Shown: positions 1 through 8,084 of the stretch, one piece after another
Numbering within the stretch: the first letter of the stretch is position 1
Layout: each line of letters opens with the position of its first letter
From: CAWEQO01 sp963811225
Lineage (GTDB): Bacteria; Chloroflexota; Anaerolineae; Anaerolineales; Anaerolineaceae
DNA length: 64,000 nt
Reading direction: 5' to 3'
Assembly (NCBI GenBank): GCA_963811225.1
Contig: CAWEQO010000002.1
Location: 310,001 to 374,000 of the forward strand
Notes under the pieces: generated by a model
What the model saw: the letters and a program-made list of their open reading frames with translations, nothing else
Told to the model about the DNA's origin: nothing
Database searches by the model: none
Translations under genes and position numbers: made by a program

Positions 1-10
1 GGGCTTAGAG

Positions 11-47
11 CCGGGTGGAACGCGCTTCGAAGGCGCCTTCCACCCGG
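11..47 (+). terminator. Hairpin before the holin-like gene
   Basis: A 10-bp inverted repeat (CCGGGTGGAA with TTCCACCCGG) encloses a 17-nt loop. No T-tract follows; a strong ribosome-binding site (AAAGGAGG, about 48-55) comes straight after, so it could be a terminator of an upstream phage gene or a leader hairpin of the next one. Confidence 0.4.
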
Positions 48-60
48 AAAGGAGGAAACC

Positions 61-444
61 ATGGAGCTTTTGAAAAACCGTCTCTTCTGGGCCGCGCTGA
101 CCGGCCTGGCCTTCATCATCTTGCGGGCGGCGCTGCCCGGCTTCCCGCTGGACGAGGGACAGGTGGCCGAAGTGCTGTTCGTGCTGGCCTCGTTCATCGC
201 CGCCGAAGCGGTGGAGAACGCCGGGGGCCGCCCCAGCCTGGACGTGGGCGCTGTGCTGCGCTCGCGCAAGTTCTGGGCGGCGCTGGTGGCGATCGCCTTC
301 GTGCTGCTGCGCGCCGTCTGGCCGGACTTCCCGCTGGACGAGGCCGCCATCCAGCAGCTGGTGTGGGTGGTGGTGGCGTACGTGCTGGGTGTGGGCGTCA
401 GCGACGTGGGCCGGTTGAAATCGGCCTGGATCAGGCGGGCATAA
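61..444 (+). CDS. Holin-like phage membrane protein with two repeated halves
   Basis: A 127-residue protein with an ideal ribosome-binding site (AAAGGAGGAAACC) before its ATG. It consists of two homologous halves about 66 residues apart, each opening with a basic residue and FWAAL, continuing as a hydrophobic helix, then a shared PxFPLDE turn, then a second hydrophobic helix. This predicts four membrane segments in two hairpins. Small phage membrane proteins of this size beside structural genes are often holins, which make the lysis pore; that role is inferred from size, topology and neighbours only. The tail (LKSAWIRRA) is basic, as in many holins. It lies just upstream of the phage connector-like gene. 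Confidence 0.5.
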   Translation: MELLKNRLFWAALTGLAFIILRAALPGFPLDEGQVAEVLFVLASFIAAEAVENAGGRPSLDVGAVLRSRKFWAALVAIAFVLLRAVWPDFPLDEAAIQQLVWVVVAYVLGVGVSDVGRLKSAWIRRA

Positions 445-540
445 GCATCGCCAACCCCTGGGGCTGCCTCTACGATTCACCCTCGCAGGGGCAGCCCTGC
501 AAAGTGAGCGCCAGAGAGACCCCAAGAACGAGAGGAACCA

Positions 541-1182
541 ATGACCGATCTCGATACATTCAAAACCAGACTGCTGACCGCCCTCGGCGACCCGGACGGC
601 GTGCGCTACAGCGCCGCACAGCTAGAAGAGGCCCTGCGGCAGGCGCTGGAGGAGTACAGCCAATCGATACCCCAAATCCTGGAGACCACGCTGACAGTCG
701 TCACCGCAGGCGGCAGCCAGCCGGTCAGTGCAGTCAAGCAGATGCAGTGCGCCCTGGAGGTGGTGTATCCGTACGATCCAAATGCCGCCAACCAGGCCTC
801 CTACGACCCGTGGTACATCTACGTCAAAGACGGCTCGCACTGGCTGCTGTTTGGCGGCGACGCCGTCCCCCAGGTGGGCGAGCTCATTTTGATCCGCTAC
901 GCCGCGAGTCACACCCTCACCGGGCTGGACGGAGCCGCCGTCACCAGCCTGCCCGACGTCGACGAGGGCCTGCTGGCGCTGGGCGCTGCCGGGTATGCCG
1001 CCGTCATGCGCGCCGCGGCCATGGTCCAGGCGTACGGTAAACGCAATCCGCAAGACGAGAGCCTGCAGCACGGCAAACTGCGCCTGGAAGCCTTCCGCCG
1101 GCAGTTGGAAAACAGCCCAAGCCCCGGGATGCCCGCGAAACCCTGGTCCATGCGCTGGTCGCTGGATGGATGGGATGTGTAG
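541..1182 (+). CDS. Phage head-tail connector-like protein
   Basis: A 213-residue soluble protein. Its start is an ATG preceded by GAGAGGAACCA. The N-terminus (about residues 5-40) is helical with a pattern of sites seen in phage adaptor proteins (the FKTRLLTALGDPDG region, then LEEALRQALEEYS). The middle is beta-rich and ends in a long helix (about 150-190). Nothing catalytic is visible. Position between a holin-like gene and fibre-like genes on the same strand supports a virion or phage-remnant structural role. The family is not recognised with certainty; head completion or tail adaptor protein is the best guess. Confidence 0.4.
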   Translation: MTDLDTFKTRLLTALGDPDGVRYSAAQLEEALRQALEEYSQSIPQILETTLTVVTAGGSQPVSAVKQMQCALEVVYPYDPNAANQASYDPWYIYVKDGSHWLLFGGDAVPQVGELILIRYAASHTLTGLDGAAVTSLPDVDEGLLALGAAGYAAVMRAAAMVQAYGKRNPQDESLQHGKLRLEAFRRQLENSPSPGMPAKPWSMRWSLDGWDV

Positions 1183-1184
1183 GG

Positions 1185-1697
1185 ATGCCGACCATAGGCG
1201 CGGATTGTGACATTATGCTGGCGCACCCGGAGGTTGACGGGGGGCAGCCGGTGGGCTTTTTGGTGGAGCCAAAAAACGAGAAGTACGGGCCTGCTGTGCA
1301 AGTGCATTGGGAGAAGTACACGAATGCGGATGGGTCTTTTTCGGATGTGCGGCACCTGTGGGCTACGGTGATGATTGCGGACCAGCTGCAGAACCCAAAC
1401 GGCAGCCTGCACCAGGAAACTGGGGCGGAGATGTATTCAAAGCTGATTGAGCTGCTGACAAAGCCAGACCAGATCACTTTGGTAACGAGGATGGGGGCGA
1501 TTGCTGGGTTGGTGGGGTCGGGGCATGTGATGGAGCAGCAGATTTACCCGGAGGTTGTTTTGGTGATTTGCCAGCTGACGACTAGAACAAATGTTTTTCA
1601 GCCGGTGAATTACGATTATTACTTGCGCTCTGCCTGGGTGGATGAAGACACGTACACCGGGGATATGAGCTGGGGCAATTCTTATTGGAGGTCTTAG
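1185..1697 (+). CDS. Hypothetical phage structural protein
   Basis: About 170 residues, co-directional with the connector-like gene. The ATG at 1185 begins MPTIGADCD and has AGGG just before it; an in-frame ATG at 1170 overlaps the preceding stop by a few codons, so the start is not settled. The protein looks globular, with no signal peptide, and is rich in aromatic residues toward the C-terminus (NYDYYLRSAWVDEDTYTGD), as is common in phage tail-associated proteins. No family recognised. It is followed after 3 nt by the fibre-like gene, consistent with one transcript. Confidence 0.4.
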   Translation: MPTIGADCDIMLAHPEVDGGQPVGFLVEPKNEKYGPAVQVHWEKYTNADGSFSDVRHLWATVMIADQLQNPNGSLHQETGAEMYSKLIELLTKPDQITLVTRMGAIAGLVGSGHVMEQQIYPEVVLVICQLTTRTNVFQPVNYDYYLRSAWVDEDTYTGDMSWGNSYWRS

Positions 1698-1700
1698 GAT

Positions 1701-3023
1701 ATGGCTTATCCGAATAGTGTGGATGTGGTGGACGGCATGCCGACCAGCTTTCAGCAGTATAACCGGCTGCGGAAGGATGCGCTTTACTACGGGAACCCGG
1801 AGGCGGACAGCGCGCCGGGGGGCAAGATGTTGGCGCGGTACGTGGGAGAGCAGCTGCAGCTGCATCTGCTGGACACGAACCGGGTAAGGATTCCGGCCAG
1901 CGGATCTGCGCCGGTGGGTTTGATGGTTGGGGGCTATCCGCTGCAGGCGGAGAGCAATGTGGATTTGCCGCTGGGCAGCCGGCCGAGCGGGGCGGCTGCG
2001 GATTATTTTGTGTTTGCGGTACGGGCAGCGGGGAGTGCGACGTTTACGCTGGACGTGAACACGAGTGCGACGGAGACAAGCACCACAAGGCTTTTGGGGC
2101 GTTTTTATTGGGATGGAGGCCAGATAATCCCTGAGAGCGTGCGAACGGAGCGCACAGAGGCGCTGAGGGGCCAGCTGGGGCTTTTTCCGGGGCTGGGGGC
2201 GGGCGGAAGATTGACGTTGACGCCGAGCATGCCTTTAACGACGGCGGACGTTTTGAGCAGCGACACGGTTTACTACAGTGCATACAAGGGTAACTTGCTG
2301 CCGTTGTATGCGCCGGGAGTGGGCTGGGTGCTGCATGAGTTTGCGGAGCTGGTGATACCGCTGGCTGGGAAGCTGGTAAAGAACTACGATATTTATTTTT
2401 ACTGGGATGGGGCGCAGCTGCAGAGCGAGCTGGTTGAGTGGGCTTCGGATACCGGCCGGGGAGTGGCACAGGCGTACCAGGACGGGGTTAAAGTGCTGGC
2501 TGGGGAACCGCGCAAGCGGTTTATCGGGACGGTGCGGACGGACACGGCCGGGGCAACTTGCGACACGCTGTTAAAGCGGTACGTTTGGAACCAGGAGAAC
2601 CGGGCGCCCAGGCGGTTGGAGCGAAAGATACCGGTTTCAAGCTGGACCTGTAACGAGCTGGCTTACCGGATGGCGAACTTGTTAGATTGCATGGTGGCGG
2701 TGGTGGTTGGGGATGGGGAGACGTGGTTGGAGCTGAACCTGAGTGTTGGGGTGAAGTGTGGAACTGGGGAATTTGCCATGGCTGCGATCAGTGATAACAG
2801 TCCGAACACACCGATGGCGGGTTTGATTGGTGAAGGTTTGGGCGGGGCAGACACTTCTTCGATTGTGGGGACCAGGGCAACGGCAATGGTGCGGGAGTAT
2901 GCGGGGCTGGGAAAGCACACGTATTACTGGCTTGAAAAGGCGGTAAGAGGGTTGGTTGTGTTTACTGGGACGAACGACCCGGATCTGGGAACGAGTGCGC
3001 TGTTTGGGTCGATATGGGCTTAG
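1701..3023 (+). CDS. Phage tail-fibre/appendage-like protein
   Basis: A 440-residue, beta-rich protein starting MAYPNSVDVVDGMPTS. The N-terminal 130 residues read like a short attachment domain (variable-length GxPLQAESNVDLPLGSRPSG segment), and the rest contains repeated aromatic strands such as YFYWDG and YWLEKAV. Its first part (FFVFAVRAAG, then LLGRFYWDGG) is repeated loosely near residue 225-240 (DIYFYWDGAQLQSE). Length, composition and the phage neighbourhood suggest a fibre or baseplate appendage; no enzyme motif is visible. The stop overlaps the next gene region by only a few bases. Assignment is inference. Confidence 0.4.
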   Translation: MAYPNSVDVVDGMPTSFQQYNRLRKDALYYGNPEADSAPGGKMLARYVGEQLQLHLLDTNRVRIPASGSAPVGLMVGGYPLQAESNVDLPLGSRPSGAAADYFVFAVRAAGSATFTLDVNTSATETSTTRLLGRFYWDGGQIIPESVRTERTEALRGQLGLFPGLGAGGRLTLTPSMPLTTADVLSSDTVYYSAYKGNLLPLYAPGVGWVLHEFAELVIPLAGKLVKNYDIYFYWDGAQLQSELVEWASDTGRGVAQAYQDGVKVLAGEPRKRFIGTVRTDTAGATCDTLLKRYVWNQENRAPRRLERKIPVSSWTCNELAYRMANLLDCMVAVVVGDGETWLELNLSVGVKCGTGEFAMAAISDNSPNTPMAGLIGEGLGGADTSSIVGTRATAMVREYAGLGKHTYYWLEKAVRGLVVFTGTNDPDLGTSALFGSIWA

Positions 3024-3031
3024 GAGAAAAC

Positions 3032-3346
3032 ATGGCAGACAAGAAGATTGACGTTCGCAAGCTGCATGAAGAGCTGGCAGCCGCAGGCCTGCCGGTGAGT
3101 GGGGTGGATGCCGGGGGGCGGGTGAACTACACGCGCCTGCTGGATCCGAACGAGACTGCAGCGGCAGCTGCAGTCGTGGCGGGTCACGATGCGGAGCCGA
3201 GCAAAAAAGAGAAGTTGAAGCAGCGGGTGCTGCGCTCGAGGCTGGGGGATGATATGCTCTTGGCGCTGTGGTCCTCGGTGGTGGATGGTGACGACACGCT
3301 GATCGAGGAGCTGCGGAGCGAGTGGGAGAAGGTGAAGAAGGGTTAG
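3032..3346 (+). CDS. Small charged phage-block protein
   Basis: A protein of about 104 residues beginning MADKKIDVRKL; the ATG at 3032 is chosen because TTAGGAGAAAAC lies directly before it. The N-terminal half has a short helix-turn pattern, an alanine run (about residues 46-53) and a basic helix (KKEKLKQRVLRSRL), then an acidic C-terminus (DDTLIEELRSEWEKVKKG). Function unknown. It is the last gene of the phage-like block: its stop codon overlaps, in the opposite direction, the stop codon of a truncated response regulator, which marks a recombination or integration junction. Confidence 0.5.
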   Translation: MADKKIDVRKLHEELAAAGLPVSGVDAGGRVNYTRLLDPNETAAAAAVVAGHDAEPSKKEKLKQRVLRSRLGDDMLLALWSSVVDGDDTLIEELRSEWEKVKKG

Positions 3347-3768
3347 TGCGGGGCGCTGCTGAAGTTGCCTGCCAGGCGTGGTGACACCCAGCCGGTCTCG
3401 CCGGCAGCGGTGCGCTTGATCGCATCCACCAGCACGGACGGGTCCTCGTCCTTGACCAGGTAACCGGCTGCGCCAAGCTCGAGCAGCGACAAAATATAAT
3501 ACTTATCATCGAAGGCGCTGAAAGCCAGGATTTTCACCGGCGAAAGCGCCTTCTTTAATTTCTTGGCAACGGCAACACCATCCAGAACAGGCATCTGCAT
3601 GTCCAAAATAAGGATATCTGGCTGCGTTCGCTCGACCATCTCCAGCGCCTTTTCACCATTCTCAGCTTCACCGACCACCTTGATGCCCGGCGTGCGATTT
3701 AAAAGATTGCGGAGCCCGATGCGCATCAACGTGTGATCGTCAGCAATGGCTACTCGGATTGGGTTCAT
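3343..3768 (-). CDS. NarL-family receiver protein truncated before its DNA-binding domain
   Basis: Reads as a response regulator receiver domain of about 141 residues: the acidic pair ADDH (residues 9-12), phosphoacceptor D56 in LILDMQMP, the conserved switch region ILAFSAF and the lysine in YLVKDED. The ATG at 3768 starts MNPIRVAIADD; a TTG nine codons upstream is the longer alternative. NarL proteins continue through a linker into a LuxR-type helix-turn-helix; here the reading frame stops in the linker (GWVSPRLAGN, then six residues). The gene overlaps the end of the sensor kinase by about 29 bp, so the two form an operon and a phosphorelay pair. Either it is a stand-alone receiver or, more likely, the 3' end was lost at the phage junction. 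Confidence 0.8.
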   Translation of the reverse strand: MNPIRVAIADDHTLMRIGLRNLLNRTPGIKVVGEAENGEKALEMVERTQPDILILDMQMPVLDGVAVAKKLKKALSPVKILAFSAFDDKYYILSLLELGAAGYLVKDEDPSVLVDAIKRTAAGETGWVSPRLAGNFSSAPH

Positions 3769-5329
3769 GAAAACTTTTACCACCTCTCTTATCAATAAGG
3801 GATTTGCAAGGCACGGCGGCAGTCAGACAAACGCCTTGACCTGGCGCAGAGCTTAACCAGAACGACCCGGAAACCGATTGGATGCGTTCTTGCATTCCCA
3901 CCAGGCCAAAATGCCCCCTGCGGGCATAAACAATCCATTCCTCCGGCACTTCGAAACCATCGCCATCGTCACGGATCTCGAGCTTAACAAAATCATTTTC
4001 AACCAGCAGCTGCACCCACACCTGGTGGGCGTTGGCATGGCGCACCACGTTATTCAGCGCCTCTTGATACACCCGGAACAGAGCCATGCGCTGGGCTTCT
4101 TCCAGCGCTTCGTGATCGTTTTGCAGCAGAACGTTAAGGGTGATCTCGGGGTGGCGTTGGCGGAAGGCTTCGACGTGCGATAGGATCACTTTCTCCAACC
4201 CAAACGGCCCCAACGACGGCGGCCGCAGCTCGCTGCAGAAGGAGCGCAAACTGCCGATCTGTTTTTGCAAGGATCTTTCCAGCGTGTCCAGCTTTTCGGT
4301 CATGCGAGCGGTATCCCCCGCTCCGGAGGCTTCTTTGAGGGTGAAGTAGATGCCGATCATCTCTTGCAAGGGGCCATCGTGCAAGTCGCGAGCGATCTCG
4401 ATGCGCTCCTGCTCGCGGTGCTCGATCAGGCGGCGCTGGACCTCCATCTGCATCTGGTTCCGGAGCAACTCCTTCTCGACCTGGCGCTGATGGGTGATCT
4501 CGATCGAGGCGCCGGTCAATCCCACCACCTCATTGCTCGCATTGCACAGCGGCTCGAGAGAGATATCGAACAGGCACATCTCCCCCTCTACCCTGAGCTC
4601 GATCTCACGCCGGGCGCCCTTGCCGCTGTCGATCACCGATTGCTTGAAGGCCACCAGCTCGTCAGCCTCCCCCAAAGGGAGCAGTTCATCGTCACGCTTG
4701 CCTAGCAGCCGCGAAGAATTGCGCCGGGCGCCGGGGTTGTTGTAGACCCAGGTGTAGTGCAGCTGCCGGTCTGTGGTGAACACCGTGATGGGGGTGGAGG
4801 AGAGCGTCACCCGGAAACGCTCGTTGCTCTCACGCAGGGCCTGCTCGGCCAGCTTGCGATCGCGGATGTCCAGCCCAATGCCGATCTTGGTCTCATCGGC
4901 CAGCTGGATATTCGACCAGGAGGTTTCCACCAGGCTGCCATCCTTGGCCGTGGCGACCAGGTCGAGCCAGCCATCCTTCAGTGTGCGCATAAATTCGGCC
5001 ACCTGAGCCCGGACCTCTGTGTCGGGGTAGACGTGCGCCATCAGGTCGAAACCCGGCTGGGCCAGATCTTCTTCGGTATAGCCCAGGATGCGCTTCACCG
5101 CTGTGTTGATCTGGAAATTCTTCAGCTCCGGATGGTAGATGACGATCATCACCGGCAGCCGCTCGATCAGCTTCTCTAAGATCTCGCGCTCCCGTTCCTG
5201 CTCCGAGAAGGCCTTGCGCTGGTAGCGCAGCGCCTCATTTGCCTCGGCCAGACGTTGTTCGAGTTCCTCCACCCTGGCGATCAAGGCTTCGGTATTCTCC
5301 TGTTCGACTTCCGCTTTGGGATGCCGCAT
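3740..5329 (-). CDS. Soluble PAS-PAS sensor histidine kinase, NarX/DesK-type
   Basis: A 529-residue kinase without clear membrane segments. Residues 1-55 form a coiled coil, followed by two PAS domains (about 55-165 and 170-285), a HisKA_3 dimerisation domain with the phosphoacceptor H317 in ARDLHDGPLQ, and a HATPase_c domain (about 405-515) with an N-box (QEALNNVVRHA) and G-boxes (DDGDGF, GHFGLVGM). It should autophosphorylate on H317 in response to a cytoplasmic signal and pass phosphate to the overlapping receiver gene. The ATG is preceded by AGAGGA. The signal is unknown. Its partner lacks an output domain, so the pathway may no longer control transcription. Confidence 0.9.
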   Translation of the reverse strand: MRHPKAEVEQENTEALIARVEELEQRLAEANEALRYQRKAFSEQEREREILEKLIERLPVMIVIYHPELKNFQINTAVKRILGYTEEDLAQPGFDLMAHVYPDTEVRAQVAEFMRTLKDGWLDLVATAKDGSLVETSWSNIQLADETKIGIGLDIRDRKLAEQALRESNERFRVTLSSTPITVFTTDRQLHYTWVYNNPGARRNSSRLLGKRDDELLPLGEADELVAFKQSVIDSGKGARREIELRVEGEMCLFDISLEPLCNASNEVVGLTGASIEITHQRQVEKELLRNQMQMEVQRRLIEHREQERIEIARDLHDGPLQEMIGIYFTLKEASGAGDTARMTEKLDTLERSLQKQIGSLRSFCSELRPPSLGPFGLEKVILSHVEAFRQRHPEITLNVLLQNDHEALEEAQRMALFRVYQEALNNVVRHANAHQVWVQLLVENDFVKLEIRDDGDGFEVPEEWIVYARRGHFGLVGMQERIQSVSGSFWLSSAPGQGVCLTAAVPCKSLIDKRGGKSFHEPNPSSHC

Positions 5330-5702
5330 GCCTGTTCCTCTCAGCGAGCGTAGGGGCTGCCCAACCAGCGCGGCGATGGAAGTGGAATCTGCCCTGCAAA
5401 AGCGGCAGGGGCTGGAAGGGCGTCTTCTTTTTCGATCGAAATCGCTGTAATCATTTTTCGGCGGGCGCTGCAGCTGTCAGTCTGCCCGTCCGGTGGGGTT
5501 TTCGTTACCCAGGGGATGCAGTTTAAGGAAGGGAGTCTTCGATGGACCACTTCAATGTTCCCCTAAAATCATATTTTTAAAACGTACAAGGGAAATTATA
5601 CCTTTTCTGGTGAGAATGTCAACCATGGTTGACAGCGGGCGCGTTTCAATTCGCGGCTGTGCCTGCAAACCACTCCACCGTCCGGAAATTGAACCACGCC
5701 CG
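5330..5702. other. Intergenic region, nothing recognised
   Basis: This divergent gap between the kinase and the ATP-grasp gene holds no convincing gene. It should carry the promoter of the kinase operon on the minus strand, but no clear site was found. AT-rich around 5560-5610. Confidence 0.4.
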
Positions 5703-5731
5703 TTGACAGCCAACCTTTCTTCCTGTATCCT
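5703..5731 (+). promoter_or_regulatory. Sigma-70-type promoter for the ATP-grasp gene
   Basis: A perfect -35 hexamer TTGACA (5703-5708) is separated by 17 bp from TATCCT (5726-5731), a 4-of-6 match to the -10 consensus. The start of the gene lies about 57 bp downstream, giving a leader of about 50 nt. Another TTGACA occurs at about 5631 without a good -10 partner. Confidence 0.55.
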
Positions 5732-5787
5732 AAATACGGATCGAGCCACCTTTTCGATAGCATTTTAATACCAGAGGTGCACGCCGG

Positions 5788-6852
5788 ATGGTTAACAAAA
5801 ATTCCAAGTCCGAACGGAACGGGAGCGGTTTCGAGTTGCCGCGCCGGTTGTCCATCGTCTACAGCGACGTGCGGCGCGAGTACTTCCCCACCGAGGCCCA
5901 GTACATCACCGAGAAAGAAGCCGACCAAGACGCAGCCCTGATCGCCCGCTACCTGGAAACGCTGGGCATCAGCGTGCACCTGCACCCCGGCAACGCCCGC
6001 CTGCCCGGCGCGCTGATCCGCGAGAAGCCCGAGATGGTCATCAACCTGGTCGACTCGCTCAAAGGCGACGAGAGCCTGGCCGCCTCCATCCCGGGCGTGC
6101 TGGAGCTGCTCGATCTGCCCTACACCGGGGCAGACATCCTGGGCCTGTCGCTGGACACCAACAAGTTCCTGGTGATGAAGCTGCTGCAGCAGAACGGTGT
6201 GCCGGTGCCCAATTATCAGCTGTTCAACACCCCCAACGATTACCTCGACCCCACCCTGCGCTTCCCGCTGATCTCCAAGCTGAACGCCATCCACGGCGCG
6301 GTCGAGATCACGGTGGATGCGGTCTCGGAGAATGAGAAACACCTGCGCGAGCGCGTCCGCTTCCTGACGCAGACCTACAAGCAGCCGGTGCTGGTGGAGG
6401 AGTTCATCGTGGGGCGCGAGATCACCGCCATCCTGCTGGAGGGCATGATCAAAAAGGTCTACCTGGCCGAGAAGGTCTTCCCAGAGAGTGAGGAGAAGTA
6501 CATCTTCACCACCTTCGAGGACCAGTGGCTGCGGCCCGGGTCGGAGAGCTTCCAGTACGCCAAGGTCGACGATCCGATCTTAAAGGAATACGTCAAGCGA
6601 GCCTTCGATGTGACCAAGATGTACGACTACGGCAAGTTCGACGTGCGCATGGATCAGTCTGGGCGCTACTTCTTCATCGACTCGAACTGCAACCCGGCCT
6701 TCGGCCCCAAAGAGCTGGACGTGGCCCTGTCGGTGATCCTCGACATGTACGGCATCTCGTTCTACGAAATCCTCAAGCGCCTGCTGCTCAACACCATGCG
6801 CGACGCCGCCGGCAAAGAGCGCCTGCCCCTGCCGAAGGAAGAAGAGGCCTAG
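5788..6852 (+). CDS. D-alanine-D-alanine ligase-like ATP-grasp protein
   Basis: A 354-residue ATP-grasp ligase. Visible features are the lid-domain entry DTNKFLVMKLLQQNGVPVP (about 130-148), the ATP-binding LVEEFIVGREI stretch with the conserved Glu pair (about 205-216), and the metal-binding C-terminus DVRMDQSGRYFFIDSNCNP (about 287-306). In Ddl enzymes the last metal site is normally E-x-N; here it is D-S-N, a conservative change. The reaction would be ATP-dependent peptide-like bond formation through an acyl-phosphate. The substrate is uncertain: D-Ala-D-Ala for peptidoglycan or another amino acid pair. A consensus promoter lies upstream, and no cell-wall genes are adjacent, so a role outside the main mur cluster is likely. 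Confidence 0.75.
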   Translation: MVNKNSKSERNGSGFELPRRLSIVYSDVRREYFPTEAQYITEKEADQDAALIARYLETLGISVHLHPGNARLPGALIREKPEMVINLVDSLKGDESLAASIPGVLELLDLPYTGADILGLSLDTNKFLVMKLLQQNGVPVPNYQLFNTPNDYLDPTLRFPLISKLNAIHGAVEITVDAVSENEKHLRERVRFLTQTYKQPVLVEEFIVGREITAILLEGMIKKVYLAEKVFPESEEKYIFTTFEDQWLRPGSESFQYAKVDDPILKEYVKRAFDVTKMYDYGKFDVRMDQSGRYFFIDSNCNPAFGPKELDVALSVILDMYGISFYEILKRLLLNTMRDAAGKERLPLPKEEEA

Positions 6853-6920
6853 AATCCATGCAGCCGCCCCCGCAAACAAAATCCCACCTGTAGCAACTGT
6901 GATAAAAGTCAAGGCCAAAT

Positions 6921-7898
6921 TTAGGATTTAGGCATAGCCAGGCGAGGTTCCCAACGAGTACCAGAGCGCATCATCGCATTGAGAATCGTTAACATTTTGT
7001 GCATGCAGGCCACTAAGGCAACCTTACGCAACTTGCCGGCCTGGACCAAGCGCTCATAGTAAGCCTTGATAACAACGTTGAAGCGGGTAGCATTCAGGGT
7101 TGCCAGGTACAAGGCACTGCGGACACTCGCCCGGCCTCCCCAAATGGCCCGTTTGCCACGCATTTTGCCACTGTCTCGATTGAACGGCGCTACTCCCACG
7201 AGTGCGGCAATCTGCTTGCGATTGAGTTGACCCAGCTCGGGCAGTTCGGCTAGCAGCGTCGTAGAGGTCACGGGCCCGATGCCTTTGACAGATTGCAGCA
7301 ACTCATCCTTTTCACGCCAGACCGGGCTATCTTGCAAGCGCTGATGTAAGTCCTTGTCAATATCTGCCAGCTCCTGCTCCAGCCACTCAATATGGTCTTG
7401 AATGCGCACTTGCATCACTGAGCGGGCTTGCTTCTGTCGGTTTTTCTCTGCCACCAGCATTTCGACCAGTTGGCGGCGACGAACCAAGATCGCCTGAAGC
7501 TCTCGAGCCTGCTCATCCGGCATCCTGCGGGGCTCGGGGCGGATCGCTTCCGCAAAATGAGCCAGCACACCGCCATCAATCTTGTCCGTTTTGGCCAGTT
7601 CTCCGGTGGATTTCGCAAAATCGCGGGACTGACGTGGGTTGATCACCGCCACCGGCATCTGAGCCGCCGCCAAAGCTACGGCTACGTCTGTCTCTAAGCC
7701 ACCGGTGGCTTCCAGTACAATCAAGGTCGGCGGGAATGCACTCAATTGATCGACGAGTTTCGCAATCCCTTTCTCGTTGTTTTCCACCTGCCAGTGTTTA
7801 GCGGACGGCCGTACGGCCACATCCAGTTGTGCCTTGCTCACATCGATCCCCACATATACTGCTGCTTTGTCTTTTTCGCTCATTTTGCCCTCCATCAT
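6921..7898 (-). CDS. IS110-family bridge recombinase (transposase), copy A
   Basis: A 325-residue protein with the two IS110 domains. The N-terminal RuvC-like DEDD domain shows YVGIDVSKAQLDVAV (first Asp), LIVLEATGG (Glu) and the KTDKID pair. The C-terminal Transposase_20 domain shows LLQSVKGIGPVTSTTLLAE, then GVAPFNRDSGKMRGKR with the candidate catalytic Ser, and RASVRSALY. An internal ATG five codons in (MSEKDK) has a better ribosome-binding site (GGAGGGCAAA) and may be the true start. By family knowledge it acts with a structured RNA to join a circular element to a programmed target. It matches the other three copies almost perfectly at protein level. Confidence 0.95.
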   Translation of the reverse strand: MMEGKMSEKDKAAVYVGIDVSKAQLDVAVRPSAKHWQVENNEKGIAKLVDQLSAFPPTLIVLEATGGLETDVAVALAAAQMPVAVINPRQSRDFAKSTGELAKTDKIDGGVLAHFAEAIRPEPRRMPDEQARELQAILVRRRQLVEMLVAEKNRQKQARSVMQVRIQDHIEWLEQELADIDKDLHQRLQDSPVWREKDELLQSVKGIGPVTSTTLLAELPELGQLNRKQIAALVGVAPFNRDSGKMRGKRAIWGGRASVRSALYLATLNATRFNVVIKAYYERLVQAGKLRKVALVACMHKMLTILNAMMRSGTRWEPRLAMPKS

Positions 7899-8082
7899 CG
7901 CATCTCTCTGGTCCCAACCTTGCGGATACGGACTCGCTCATTTGCGGTCCCGGCAACTGTTCGGGCTATTATCGGAAGGACACGGCGACCTTCGCTACGG
8001 TTCGGTTTTCTTTAACCTAGGGGCACTCGATCTGCCGTGGCCTTATCCACTACCCTTGATCTTACTCCTCTTCAATCATACA
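7899..8082 (-). ncRNA. Predicted IS110 bridge RNA region, copy A
   Basis: The 184-nt non-coding left end of the element. On the transposase strand it folds into two stem-loops, as described for copy D at 54686. In copies A and B one base of the outer target-loop stem reads GGCCACGGC instead of GGACACGGC, creating a C-U mismatch with GCCGTGTCC, while the loop guides are unchanged. Confidence 0.65.
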
Positions 8083-8084
8083 AG

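Larger units (their letters stand above)
6892..8084 (-). mobile_element. IS110-family element, copy A (1191 bp)
   Basis: Boundaries come from comparing four copies in this window. Transposase-strand left end: CCC-CT-TGTATGA; right end: CAGTTG-CT-ACAGG. Both ends share the dinucleotide CT (8083-8084 and 6892-6893, as AG on the plus strand), as expected for IS110-type recombination at a core. There are no terminal inverted repeats and no target duplication beyond the core. The left end touches a repeat array; the right end lies in unique sequence after the ATP-grasp gene. Confidence 0.9.

Noticed and set aside
15..1040. A 341-codon plus-strand frame across the holin-like and connector-like genes
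   Set aside because: It is out of frame with two better-supported genes, has Arg/Gly-rich shadow composition and no ribosome-binding site.
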